Shown here: one piece after another, positions 45,175-53,486 of the stretch
Numbering within the stretch: the stretch's first letter is position 1
Layout of the letters: the number at the start of each line of letters is the position of its first letter
Assembly: GCA_019912885.1 (NCBI GenBank)
Contig: JAIOHV010000190.1
Location: 1-61,291 of the forward strand
Origin: a bacterium
Lineage (GTDB): Bacteria; Lernaellota; Lernaellaia; JACKCT01
Direction of reading: 5' to 3'
DNA: 61,291 nt
Position numbers and translations under genes: made by a program
Notes under the pieces: generated by a model
Database searches by the model: none
Told to the model about the DNA's origin: nothing
The model's input: only the letters and a program-made list of their open reading frames with translations

Positions 45175-47584
45175 AGGCCGCCCCCCATCGCCGGTTGAGC
45201 CGGGCGAACAATTCCTCGAGGCGCGTCTCCAGATCGTCGACCGCTTCGTTCGTGCCGGTCACGTTGATGACGATGGCCCCGCGTTCGACCACCAGGGAAT
45301 TGCCGGAACTCGCGGGCGCGGATTCGTACCTCTGGCGCGGCGCGGGCATCTCGATGGAGCCGGGCGCGAGCGTCACGTCCTTGAGCGCGGTTTCCACACC
45401 GCGCATCGGCGCATCGGATTCCTGCACGAGGCCCTTGGTGAAGGTCGGGAAGAACGCTTTGCCGGAAGCGGTCAGATCGGACAGCGGCCCGCGCCGGGCA
45501 TCGGAGCCGGGCAGCAGGTCCCGAATCCACCCCAGCACCTTGGTGACGCCGCCCTTGAGCGACTCCCAAGTGGCCATGATGCCGTCCTTGAAAGCGGTCA
45601 TGAGGCCGACGCCCGCATCGTAGAAGATCGTGCCCAAGCCGGAGAACCATCCGAAGACCGCGCCGAAATACCCTTTGATTCCTTCCCAGACGTTCACGAA
45701 CATCTGCTTGATGGTTTCCCACGCACCCGCCCAATCGCCGGTGAGGATCTGCAGGCTCGCCTTGAATATCCCGCTGACGACAGACCACCCGATGAACACG
45801 ATGTTCTTGATCATGTTGAAGACCGTGGCGATGGTGAGTTTCACGAACTGCCACGAGGCCACGGTGACGGTCTTGATCACGCCCCAGGCGAAGACGAGAT
45901 ATCCTTTTAGGAAGGCGATGGCCGGAACGAGATAGGCGTAAACGACCTTGCCGAAGCCGACGAGGTAAGTGCTGACGAGCGGCCAGACCTCGGCGGTGTA
46001 TTGGCTCACCATCTGCCAAGCGTTGGTCAGCGTCCCGACGAGATAACCGACGCCATAGGCGACCGAGATCAGCGCCGGCATGAATGTGGTTTTGAGCGCC
46101 GCGCCCACGCGGGCCACGATGTTCCGGAAGGTTTCGCTCTTCTTATAAAGGAGGTAGATGCCCGCGCCGAGCGCGACGACGCCCAGGATCACCAGCCCCA
46201 CAGGATTGAGGAAGAGCGACAACAGCGCCCGGCCCACGGCCATGATGCCCGTTTTCAATACGGTCATGAGTCCGCCCGCCTTGGCGATGGATGCGCTCAA
46301 ACTCAAAACCGAACTGATCGTCCCGGCGAAGCTGCCCGCCAGATACAGCGCGCCGCCGCCGAGCACGAGGATGGCGGTGGAGGCGAGCGCCAGCGTGCCG
46401 ACAATTTTCACGAGCGTCGGATGCTCCTTGGCAAACACCTTGAAGCCCTGCGCCGCGCGGCCAAGCCATTCGGCGGCCGAACGCAGATTCGGCAGCATGG
46501 CGTCGCCGAGAATTCCCGCTGCGCCCTTGATGTTGTTCCAGGCGATCTTGGCCTGCGCGCCGAGCGAATCCTCCTGCAGCGCGACCATCCCCATCGCCGT
46601 GCCGGACGTCTTGGCGGCGGCGGTGAGGTCCTTGAGCGCTCCCTCCTGGCCGATCATCAGCTGCACAGCGCGGCCTGCCTCGTCCCCGAACACCTCAGAA
46701 ATCTCAGCCATCTCCTTGACCGAGATTCCGTTCGCCGCGTACCGCTGCGTGAGTTGCGAGACGATGTCGCTCAGGGGCAGGAGCCGTCCGCTCGCATCCG
46801 ATACTGCGAGGCCCATTTTCTCGGCGGCTTTCGGAAGCTGACGCAGCACTGCCGAGAGCGCCGTGCCCGCCATTTCCGCCGGAAGACCGCGCGTCGAGAG
46901 CAAGCCCACCGCCGCCGAGGTTTCTTGAATCGTGAGACCGGCGTTGGCGGCGGTGCCCATGACGGATTTGAGCGCCGCGCCCAGTTCCGGCAGCGTGATC
47001 TTCGCGCCCTTCACGACGGCGGCGAAGCTGTCCATGATGGCATTCGCCCGTTCGCCGATCGGCAGATTCGCCAGCTGTGCCTCGCCGAAGGTCTTGAGCG
47101 CCTTGGCCATCATCGCCGACGACTCGGCAGCCTCGGCCCGCGTCGCGGTCGAGAGCGCCATCGTCTGCGTGGCGACCTCGTTGACCTGGTTCACGTCCAG
47201 GCCCGCCGAAGCCAGGTCGTACATGGCGTCGGTCACTTCCTTGGCCGACTGGACATGCTTCGAAGACCATTCCTGCGCGGTCTGCTTTGCCGCGAGCATC
47301 CCGGTCTTCATATCCTTGAACGAGCCGTCCATCGGCAGCGTGGAAACGGAAGACAGGTTTGCCAACGACTCTTCGAGACGCATGGCGGGCGCGACCGCAC
47401 CGGCAAGAGCGGAACCCAGGGCCACGCCCACGCCGAGCATCTTCGCGCCCGCCGACTTCATCTGCTCGCCTGCCTTCTTGAAATTCTCCACCGAGCCGGT
47501 CGCCTTTTTCAGGACGGACGAAAGCTCGTCCGAGCCGACGAGTCGGACCTTGATCTGGTGAAGAATTCCTTGACCGGCGGGCAT
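45164..47584 (-). CDS. phage tail tape measure protein
   Basis: The 806-residue protein has the TP901-type tape measure domain in its N-terminal half (E-S-L-A-N-L-S-S-V-S, M-A-K-A-L-K-T-F-G-E, A-G-L-T-I-Q-E-T-S-A-A-V-G-L-L-S) and several hydrophobic segments between about 390 and 560. The C-terminal part is helical and Gly-rich. It spans the tail lumen and sets tail length. At about 800 residues a tail of roughly 120 nm would be expected by the usual 0.15 nm per residue rule. Confidence 0.9.
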   Translation of the reverse strand: MPAGQGILHQIKVRLVGSDELSSVLKKATGSVENFKKAGEQMKSAGAKMLGVGVALGSALAGAVAPAMRLEESLANLSSVSTLPMDGSFKDMKTGMLAAKQTAQEWSSKHVQSAKEVTDAMYDLASAGLDVNQVNEVATQTMALSTATRAEAAESSAMMAKALKTFGEAQLANLPIGERANAIMDSFAAVVKGAKITLPELGAALKSVMGTAANAGLTIQETSAAVGLLSTRGLPAEMAGTALSAVLRQLPKAAEKMGLAVSDASGRLLPLSDIVSQLTQRYAANGISVKEMAEISEVFGDEAGRAVQLMIGQEGALKDLTAAAKTSGTAMGMVALQEDSLGAQAKIAWNNIKGAAGILGDAMLPNLRSAAEWLGRAAQGFKVFAKEHPTLVKIVGTLALASTAILVLGGGALYLAGSFAGTISSVLSLSASIAKAGGLMTVLKTGIMAVGRALLSLFLNPVGLVILGVVALGAGIYLLYKKSETFRNIVARVGAALKTTFMPALISVAYGVGYLVGTLTNAWQMVSQYTAEVWPLVSTYLVGFGKVVYAYLVPAIAFLKGYLVFAWGVIKTVTVASWQFVKLTIATVFNMIKNIVFIGWSVVSGIFKASLQILTGDWAGAWETIKQMFVNVWEGIKGYFGAVFGWFSGLGTIFYDAGVGLMTAFKDGIMATWESLKGGVTKVLGWIRDLLPGSDARRGPLSDLTASGKAFFPTFTKGLVQESDAPMRGVETALKDVTLAPGSIEMPAPRQRYESAPASSGNSLVVERGAIVINVTGTNEAVDDLETRLEELFARLNRRWGAAYAG

Positions 47585-47588
47585 GGGG

Positions 47589-47759
47589 TCAGACCTTCGG
47601 CGCGTACTTCAGAATGAGGGGAATCAGCATGGCGAGTTCCTTCAGCACCTCGGCCACGTCTGCCGCGATCTTCGCGGCCTCGTTTTTGTCGACCTTGCCG
47701 TCGGCAAGCGACTGCTTGAGGTCCTTCACCAGGTTCATGATGTCCGTGACGATGCCCAT
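47589..47759 (-). CDS. small helical protein between tail chaperone and tape measure
   Basis: The 56-residue gene starts at ATG 47759 after AGGAGG with a normal spacing. The product has an amphipathic N-terminal helix (T-D-I-M-N-L-V-K-D-L-K-Q-S-L) and an acidic middle followed by a hydrophobic stretch (E-L-A-M-L-I-P-L-I-L). Phage tail modules often carry one such extra small gene here. The function is unknown. Confidence 0.7.
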   Translation of the reverse strand: MGIVTDIMNLVKDLKQSLADGKVDKNEAAKIAADVAEVLKELAMLIPLILKYAPKV

Positions 47760-47762
47760 GCG

Positions 47763-48292
47763 TTACCTCCTCTTGCTCGGTGTTTTGGGGCGATTCTTCC
47801 GGACGGCCTTCTCCTCCAGGTCCGCGAGGTACTGGACCGAGGCCAGCGCCTCGATCACGTCCTCGGGCGGCATCGCGTCCACGTCCTTGAAACGCCATCC
47901 GAACCGGTCACAGATATGGGCGCGTGCCTGCCGGTACCAGGAGGTCTCGACCTCCCGCCGCGCCCGGTTCAGACGTTTTTTAGGGTCACCCCGTCAGTCA
48001 CGAAGCCGAGGCCCTTCTGAATCTGCTGGGCCAGGATCACGACCTTGCCGGGGTCCATCTGCAGATCGATCTGCTCGTAGGAGAGCTTGGGATGGACCAG
48101 GAATTTCTGGACGAGGATTTCATTCGCGGTGACCTCGTCTTTCACCGCGCCGATCAGCCGCTTGTACTCATTCCAGGCACACTTGCGGGCGAGATAGATT
48201 TCCTCGTCGCCGGGAATGCCGATCTGGAAGAGCCGGGCCTCGGGATATTCCGCGCGAACAATGGCGATGGCCGCCTGCAGTCTGTCGTCCAT
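47763..48292 (-). CDS. tail-assembly chaperone GT product made by -1 frameshift
   Basis: Translation begins at ATG 48292. At the heptamer A-AAA-AAC (47981-47975) ribosomes can slip -1 and read a second frame that stays open for 70 codons to TAA 47765-47763, giving a 176-residue product. The extension is basic and contains R-F-G-W-R-F-K-D-V-D-A and ends in K-R-R. Slippery placement two codons before the normal stop, and position between tube and tape-measure genes, are the hallmarks of the lambda G/GT-type system. The extension has no early start of its own. Confidence 0.85.
47969..48292 (-). CDS. tail-assembly chaperone G product (non-shifted)
   Basis: The 107-residue protein is the normal-frame product of the same gene, ending at TGA 47971-47969. 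It has an acidic N-terminal helix-rich domain (R-L-Q-A-A-I-A-I-V) and a C-terminal half with P-K-L-S-Y-E-Q-I-D-L. In tailed phages the G-like and frameshifted GT-like proteins coat the tape measure and recruit tail-tube subunits. The name rests on position, size and the frameshift signal rather than sequence identity. Confidence 0.8.
   Translation of the reverse strand: MDDRLQAAIAIVRAEYPEARLFQIGIPGDEEIYLARKCAWNEYKRLIGAVKDEVTANEILVQKFLVHPKLSYEQIDLQMDPGKVVILAQQIQKGLGFVTDGVTLKNV
47975..47981 (-). other. slippery heptamer for programmed -1 frameshift
   Basis: In the sense strand the sequence is C-CTA-AAA-AAC-GTC-TGA. The heptamer A-AAA-AAC is in the correct phase for simultaneous slippage, with codons AAA and AAC re-pairing as AAA and AAA. 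A stop codon follows after one further codon. Confidence 0.85.
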
Positions 48293-48307
48293 TTCGTCCT
48301 CCGTAAT

Positions 48308-48347
48308 GAAAAAGCCCCGGCCGCCCGTGAGGGCGAAAACCGGGGCT
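48308..48347 (-). terminator. hairpin terminator between tail tube and chaperone genes
   Basis: On the - strand AGCCCCGG and CCGGGGCT (8 bp, perfect) enclose an inner CGCCC/GGGCG stem and are followed by TTTTC. It lies just after the tail tube stop. The sequence on its upstream side (48341-48365 on the + strand) matches a second element at 59405-59429 with two differences. Confidence 0.8.
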
Positions 48348-48384
48348 CGATGTTCTCGACGACCCTTATGGTCAGGTTTTCAGG

Positions 48385-48861
48385 TCACACCATGCCTTCG
48401 CCCCAAATGGCGAGGCCGCTGCACTTCTTGCCCACCGCCGAGTCGTCGAAGGCGAAGCCCTCTTCGACATCGGTGAACTCGAAGCCGGTGAACTTCTTGA
48501 TCTTCTGAATGCCGTTTTTCGCCGGGTAGACGATCAGGACCGTGGCGTTCTTGATGTCCAGGAGTGAGGCGTATTCGGTCCCGTTGATCTTGACCACCTT
48601 GAGTTGCGTGGTCTTGCTGCGCGGCGCGCTCGTCGGCTCCTCGACAACGGACTGGTTCAGTTCCTTGACCTCGAAGTCCAGTTCGAACTTCCGTTTGCCG
48701 CGTCCCATTGCGTGCGCCTTCACGAAGCCCGCGCCGTAGATCGGCTCCTTATCCTGCGACTCCTTGTACGAGCAGTTCTGCATGGCCATGATCTTGATGC
48801 CCTCGACGAGCAGCGAGATTTCCTCCCCCGCGTAACCACTGATGTATTCCTCGTTGGCCAT
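48385..48861 (-). CDS. phage tail tube protein
   Basis: The 158-residue protein follows the sheath gene, as tube genes do. It is beta-rich, with Y-K-E-S-Q-D-K-E-P-I-Y-G-A-G near 33-46 and R-G-K-R-K-F-E-L-D-F-E-V near 54-65. This resembles the XkdM/gpM class of myovirus tail tubes. The size is in the normal range. An intrinsic terminator follows, which should raise the tube transcript relative to downstream genes. Confidence 0.82.
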   Translation of the reverse strand: MANEEYISGYAGEEISLLVEGIKIMAMQNCSYKESQDKEPIYGAGFVKAHAMGRGKRKFELDFEVKELNQSVVEEPTSAPRSKTTQLKVVKINGTEYASLLDIKNATVLIVYPAKNGIQKIKKFTGFEFTDVEEGFAFDDSAVGKKCSGLAIWGEGMV

Positions 48862-48873
48862 CGGACGCCTCCC

Positions 48874-51114
48874 TTATTTCAGGAACACCTTGGTGTAGAT
48901 TTTCTCCATCGCCCGCAGCGGCTGGATGCCCAGGCTCACGTACACGTCGCCGAGCAGACGGTCGTTCTCCGAACTGACCGCCTCGATCTCGTAATCGTCG
49001 ATCTGGCCGTGGTCCTCCATGACGTCGAGCGGGCGCGACATGAAGGATTCGAGCAACCGCAGGCCGTTGCCTTCCTCGTCGTTCTCTTCGCCCACCAGGG
49101 GCTGCGCCGCCTCGCGGGCCGCTTTGCCGCCGTAATACACGGCGCGCAGATCGTTGACGCGGGAGTAATCCGACGCGGGCGGGGCCGCCGTGAGCGAATG
49201 GGCGATGATGTAACCGCGACCCGGCTTGAGGCGCACGCAGTTCACGCGGGCTTGAATCAGTTGCTGCACGTGCCCCGGCGAGAACTCCGGAACGAGAGCG
49301 AGCACATTCGGAACCTGCTTGTTGATCAGCGACTGCTGGACTTCGAGCGAGGCCATGACGCCCGCGCAGGCCGAGGTGAGCGAACCCGCCGTGTAGCGCA
49401 CGCCGTCGCTGCCCAGGAAATCCGCGCCGCCCGCGAAGACGACGCCGTTTTTGTTGGCGACGGTCGCCATGCGCGCCACGATGGAATCGACGTAGGCTTG
49501 GAGGTCGCCCACGTATCCGGTGGAGCCGATCTCGTTGTTGGACGTAAACGTTGGGCATTCGAGAACCGCGAACCTCTCAGACAAAAAGACGTCCAGCATG
49601 CGGTCGCAATGCACAAGGATCGAATTCCAGATGTCCGCGCCGGTCGCGCCGACGCACTGGACCCACGAAATTTCCGTCCGCGCCTCGGACAGTTCCAGTG
49701 CGTGGAGGTAGTCGCCATTGGTGGGATTCAAGCCATCGCTGCCGCCGCCGAGCGTCTGCGGATCATCGAAGTTGTCGAGGCCGCCTTCGGCCACGAACGT
49801 CGCGTCGACGAGGCTTTGGCCGCCGTTGATAAGGCCGACGAGCGCCTGATTCGTCTGCGCCCGGAAAACATACTGCTGCGGATCGTCCTCGTTGCCGTCC
49901 CAGAGGGTCACCACCGTATTGAAGAAGAAATTCTCGATGGTGAAGCTGATGTCCTGGATCGGATGACCCAGGTTGAATGTTTCGGTGATGCTCTGATCGG
50001 TCGGCGCGTTCGGGAATGACGGGAAGCGAATGATCCGCCAGGCGTCATCCGCGTCGCGTAGGCACATCTGGAAGTCGCCGGTCAGGATGTTGAGCGTCAG
50101 GCCGGTCGCCTGATCCGAATTCGTAATGCCCGCAATGTCGATGGTGCGCGTGATCGACATCGGGCCGCCGCCTTGTCCGAAAGGTCCCACCTTGTAAATC
50201 TTCCGCGCGCCGGGATCGAGCAGGTACAGGCCGTCCGGTTGTGCGGGCTGCCCGCCCTGCATCAAGAAGCTGATGCTGCCGCCCGAAATAGCGGGGTTCG
50301 TCATGCCAAGCGGTGCGTAATCGATGGTCTGCGACGCTTCGGTGGGCTGCGCCGCGATCTGATCGAAGACGTAGAGCTTCGTCGGCGTCGAAACGAAGAT
50401 CATCGAACCGTGATCCTCGCTCGTCATAAGGAACGGCAACGCCGTGATCTGCTCGGCGGTGATGACGAGGGAGAGGTCCATGTTGTGCTCGGCGACCAAC
50501 GTGCCGTCCGTGTCGAAGTGGCGCAGGATTTCATGGCCGTCGGCGTCCGTGCCGCCGACCCAAACCGACAGAAAATGGTCCTCTTCGGGATCGTCGCCGA
50601 ATTGAATCGCGCACCCTCGCGCCGCCGCAAAATGCGCCGTGAGGTCGATGCTCCTCTCCTGCTGTCCGTTCTCATCAAGCAGGACGAGCGTGTTGGCCGC
50701 CGCGTTGAGATACCAGGTGTTCGGCGTAACGTCGCCGAGTTCCTGGCCCACGGTAACGTTCACGCGGTTCCAGTAGTCGCCCGCTTCCCGTGCGACCAGA
50801 CGAATGCCCGTTCCGCCGCTGTCACGTTGAAGGTCTAGAGATGCCTTGGCGGTTTGCCCGACGCGCCATGCGTAAATCGTGGAACTGCCCGCGTCGAATG
50901 CCTCTTCAATGGATTTCAGAAGCGGGCCGCCGCGAAACACCTGCTTCGCCTGCGCCTTCGCGTCCGGCCCGGAGAACACGTACAGGCGGTTCGCCAGGCC
51001 GCCCATCGCCGCGCCGATCTTGGCTTCGACGTTGGCGAGCGACGGGGCAACCGCGCCGATATGCCCATCCTCGTATTCGGTATAGGCGTCCGGGATGATC
51101 CTCGTGGTCGTCAT
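48874..51114 (-). CDS. phage tail sheath protein with a large inserted domain
   Basis: The 746-residue protein has a sheath N-terminal domain (about 1-120) and the conserved C-terminal part (about 430-746) with A-A-P-P-A-S-D-Y-S-R-V-N-D-L-R and L-G-I-Q-P-L-R-A-M-E-K-I-Y. Typical myovirus sheaths are about 380-500 residues. The extra 250 residues (about 130-390) hold repeated Trp/Tyr/Phe-strand units such as L-S-V-W-V-G-G and L-Y-V-F-D-Q-I-A, suggesting a beta-propeller-like insertion on the tail surface. It establishes the contractile nature of the phage. Confidence 0.9.
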   Translation of the reverse strand: MTTTRIIPDAYTEYEDGHIGAVAPSLANVEAKIGAAMGGLANRLYVFSGPDAKAQAKQVFRGGPLLKSIEEAFDAGSSTIYAWRVGQTAKASLDLQRDSGGTGIRLVAREAGDYWNRVNVTVGQELGDVTPNTWYLNAAANTLVLLDENGQQERSIDLTAHFAAARGCAIQFGDDPEEDHFLSVWVGGTDADGHEILRHFDTDGTLVAEHNMDLSLVITAEQITALPFLMTSEDHGSMIFVSTPTKLYVFDQIAAQPTEASQTIDYAPLGMTNPAISGGSISFLMQGGQPAQPDGLYLLDPGARKIYKVGPFGQGGGPMSITRTIDIAGITNSDQATGLTLNILTGDFQMCLRDADDAWRIIRFPSFPNAPTDQSITETFNLGHPIQDISFTIENFFFNTVVTLWDGNEDDPQQYVFRAQTNQALVGLINGGQSLVDATFVAEGGLDNFDDPQTLGGGSDGLNPTNGDYLHALELSEARTEISWVQCVGATGADIWNSILVHCDRMLDVFLSERFAVLECPTFTSNNEIGSTGYVGDLQAYVDSIVARMATVANKNGVVFAGGADFLGSDGVRYTAGSLTSACAGVMASLEVQQSLINKQVPNVLALVPEFSPGHVQQLIQARVNCVRLKPGRGYIIAHSLTAAPPASDYSRVNDLRAVYYGGKAAREAAQPLVGEENDEEGNGLRLLESFMSRPLDVMEDHGQIDDYEIEAVSSENDRLLGDVYVSLGIQPLRAMEKIYTKVFLK

Positions 51115-51117
51115 GGT

Positions 51118-51372
51118 TTACCTCCCGCCCGCGGATGCGCCGAGCCAGGTTTTCACCTTCCCGGCGAACTCGCTGCGCGTAATCCGCGTGCTTGGCGTCC
51201 AACCGTAGGCCGTCTTTAGGCCCGCCAGGACCGGCGGCGAGATACCGAGATCGGCCGCGAGCGAATCGACCGGCACTGCTGTCTCGGCCTTGCCGGTGAT
51301 GGAGATGGAAAGCTTCGACAGGTCCGGCAGGACCGGAAGCGGTTTTTCGGGAACGTCCTTTTTCTTGGCCAT
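51118..51372 (-). CDS. small prophage protein upstream of the sheath gene
   Basis: The ATG at 51372 is preferred because GGAG has a 7-base spacing to it. The protein has 84 residues. A Lys/Pro-rich N terminus is followed by a compact domain with D-L-G-I-S-P-P-V-L-A-G-L and a basic end. It lies between the tail-terminator candidate and the sheath. The residues around T-R-I-T-R-S-E-F resemble a helix-turn-helix or rho-type SAP/HeH fold. No function was assigned. Confidence 0.65.
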   Translation of the reverse strand: MAKKKDVPEKPLPVLPDLSKLSISITGKAETAVPVDSLAADLGISPPVLAGLKTAYGWTPSTRITRSEFAGKVKTWLGASAGGR

Positions 51373-51374
51373 GT

Positions 51375-51920
51375 TCATGCTCCATACGCGAGGTGGACGC
51401 GCTCGATCCGGCTCGTCACGTCGCGTTCACGGTAGCGGCGATGCGTCACCGCATAGGTCAGACTTTTTCTCGCCAGAAACGGCTCGCCGGTTTTGTCGAG
51501 AGGTAAATCGACCGTGGTCACTTGCCGGATCGCCGTCACGCGCAAATCGTCGTGCGATACCGGATCGACGATGCGCGGCGGGGTCGGATCGAAGCGCCAT
51601 GCTTCGAAGGCCGCCTCCACTAAAGTCCCCAATTCCTCCACCCGTTCTTCCGCGCTCTTTTCAGCGGCGCCCGGAACCCACAGGTCGATGCGCAGCGAAG
51701 TCTCTTGCGGCAGCACACGGCCCTTTTTGACCACCATGCCGTCGTCGTCTTTGCGCCGGTAATCGTTCGCGCCGCACCCCAACACCTGCGTGCTGCGGTC
51801 CAGCACCGTGAAAGTCGCCAGCGGATAGCGGACGTCCTTGCCATCGGGCCGAGCGGCCAGGGCGGAAAGTCCGTTGATCCGATCTTGCAGATATTTGGCG
51901 ATGGCACGGCGCAGTTTCAT
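51375..51920 (-). CDS. tail terminator / completion candidate
   Basis: The ATG at 51920 follows AAGGAAACG and overlaps the gp10-like gene by 4 bases. It gives 181 residues. Position (between the HK97 gp10-like gene and the sheath), length and an alpha-beta pattern with W-R-F-D-P-T-P-P-R-I-V-D near 114-125 fit gpU-like tail terminators. Sequence recognition is weak. Confidence 0.6.
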   Translation of the reverse strand: MKLRRAIAKYLQDRINGLSALAARPDGKDVRYPLATFTVLDRSTQVLGCGANDYRRKDDDGMVVKKGRVLPQETSLRIDLWVPGAAEKSAEERVEELGTLVEAAFEAWRFDPTPPRIVDPVSHDDLRVTAIRQVTTVDLPLDKTGEPFLARKSLTYAVTHRRYRERDVTSRIERVHLAYGA

Positions 51921-52462
51921 GTCGTTTCCTTCATCTGCGACTTGGCCTTGGCGAGCGCCGCCGCGACCGCCGCGTCCACGTTCTTCTGGGCTACCTTGCC
52001 GCCGACGAGAAACGCCGGTTCCATGAAGGGCTGCGCCTTTGTGCCCGGATGCTTCACGCGGCCCACGACCACCGGCTCGCCGGGCTTGCCTTTCCGGTAG
52101 CGCCGCTTGCCGCTCTTGGTCGTCACGTACCGGCCTTTGGTCCCGCCGACTTTGAAAGCCAGCGCCTCTTTCTCGCGAGGCTTGATGTCGTGGGGCCGCG
52201 AGCCGTACTCGACCGGCATGGCGTACTCGCTGTTCGTGCCGACCGAGCCTTCCTTGAAACCGTCGATTTCCGGCGTGATCGAAGAACGAAGATTCCCAGT
52301 GTCCACCGGGCACCGGTGCTTCGCGTACTTCTCGATAGTCGTGACCGTGTCGATCATGGCCGTTTTCAGTTCCTTCTCTAATGCGACGGAGAAGTCGCCC
52401 AGCGCCGCGCCGAGCGACTCCACCGCCGGAAGGTCAATCTGAATCACGCCGTCTTTCTTCAT
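51917..52462 (-). CDS. HK97 gp10-family tail-completion protein
   Basis: The 181-residue protein starts after AAAGGGAACC. It shows the family hallmark C-P-V-D-T-G-N-L-R-S-S-I near 51-62. Y-A-M-P-V-E-Y-G-S near 80-88 and the P-F-M-E-P-A-F motif near 145-151 complete the pattern. Gp10-type proteins sit at the neck and help join head to tail. A Lys/Arg/Gly-rich stretch (about 108-135) is a mild oddity. Confidence 0.88.
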   Translation of the reverse strand: MKKDGVIQIDLPAVESLGAALGDFSVALEKELKTAMIDTVTTIEKYAKHRCPVDTGNLRSSITPEIDGFKEGSVGTNSEYAMPVEYGSRPHDIKPREKEALAFKVGGTKGRYVTTKSGKRRYRKGKPGEPVVVGRVKHPGTKAQPFMEPAFLVGGKVAQKNVDAAVAAALAKAKSQMKETT

Positions 52463-52477
52463 GGTTCCCTTTGGCGA

Positions 52478-52900
52478 TTACACGCCCGCGAAGGTCAGAT
52501 CGATGCTCTCGCCGCAGTTCACGAAACCGGAGCCTTGCGTCACGCCGCCGACCACGGTCACGGTGCCCGCATCGGCAAAAGTCACTTCCAGGTCGAACTC
52601 ACCCGTAGCCTCGTCGGTCTCGATGATGATGTCGTCCGAGTCCGCGCCGGACAGCACGGTCCCGTCGCCCGCCGCCGCAAGATTCATGGTCGCGCCTTCG
52701 GTGCAGGTCAGACGGATGCGCTCCTTGGCCGCCAGGTCGTCACCCAGCGCGTTCTGGAGTTTGAGCGTCACGGCGATCTTGTTGTCGGCTTCCGCGCCCG
52801 GCGTATCCCAGGTCACGACGGCCAGGTGATCGGCGAAGTCCTTCGCCAACTCCGAGGTGGTCACTTTCTGAACGGGTTTCACAGCGTCTTGAATGGGCAT
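52478..52900 (-). CDS. Ig-like prophage surface/neck protein, copy 2 of a duplicated pair
   Basis: The 140-residue protein has a short helical N terminus and a beta-sandwich-like domain (about 27-138) with two conserved Cys. Its domain matches the C-terminal part of the preceding gene's product: A-V-V-T-W, R-(I/V)-x-L/V-T-C, G-D-G-T-x-L-S-G and D-x-A-T-G near identical positions. The pair looks like a tandem duplication. A decoration or adhesion role is inferred from the fold type only. Confidence 0.7.
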   Translation of the reverse strand: MPIQDAVKPVQKVTTSELAKDFADHLAVVTWDTPGAEADNKIAVTLKLQNALGDDLAAKERIRLTCTEGATMNLAAAGDGTVLSGADSDDIIIETDEATGEFDLEVTFADAGTVTVVGGVTQGSGFVNCGESIDLTFAGV

Positions 52901-52918
52901 GGTCTTTCTCCTTGGTCG

Positions 52919-53482
52919 TTACGGTTGATACGAGACATCGCAGCCGGTGCGGGCATCGATCATCGGACTCGACTGCGTCGGCCCGGCGGCGAGCGAAACG
53001 GTGATGGATTCCTCACAGACAACGGTCAGATCGAGACGCCCCGTGGCGTCCGTGCGGGCAATGAGATCGTCGGTGCCGTCGCCGGAAAGCGCCGTACCCG
53101 CCTGGCCGACGGACAGAGCCGCGCGTTCGTCACAGGTCACACGGACCACGTGCGCCGCGCCGATGTTCTGGCCGAGCAGGTTCTTCAATTGCAGCGGGAC
53201 CGATCGCGTCGTCGGATTCACGGTGGATACCGTTCCCCAGGTAACGACAGCGAACTTCTCCAGCAATCCGGCGGCGAGTTTCACGGCGGTCACCGCGCCG
53301 TCCGGCAGATCGGACCCCGGCCCGCCGACCTGGTCGATCACTTCCAGGTATCCGCCCTCGATGGCCGCCTGCAGATCGGCGGTGAGATTATCCGCCCACA
53401 TCGCTGCGCCTGGCCGCAGCACCATCCCTTGGCCGGGCACGTCGATGGTGGTCGTCGAAATATTTCGCAGCTTGATCAGCAT
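52919..53482 (-). CDS. Ig-like prophage surface/neck protein, copy 1 with extra N-terminal domain
   Basis: The 187-residue protein has an N-terminal segment (about 1-70) with L-R-N-I-S-T-T-T-I-D-V-P-G-Q-G and then a domain (about 75-187) homologous to the one in the next gene. The extra segment resembles the fibre-like or head-decoration attachment pieces of other phage proteins. It carries Cys near the same positions as copy 2. The product is probably displayed on the virion. Confidence 0.7.
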   Translation of the reverse strand: MLIKLRNISTTTIDVPGQGMVLRPGAAMWADNLTADLQAAIEGGYLEVIDQVGGPGSDLPDGAVTAVKLAAGLLEKFAVVTWGTVSTVNPTTRSVPLQLKNLLGQNIGAAHVVRVTCDERAALSVGQAGTALSGDGTDDLIARTDATGRLDLTVVCEESITVSLAAGPTQSSPMIDARTGCDVSYQP

Positions 53483-53486
53483 GGAT

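Noticed and set aside
46001-47617. 538-residue + strand frame opposite the tape measure gene
   Set aside because: Arg/His-rich shadow of the tape measure gene; no ribosome site and no recognisable domain.
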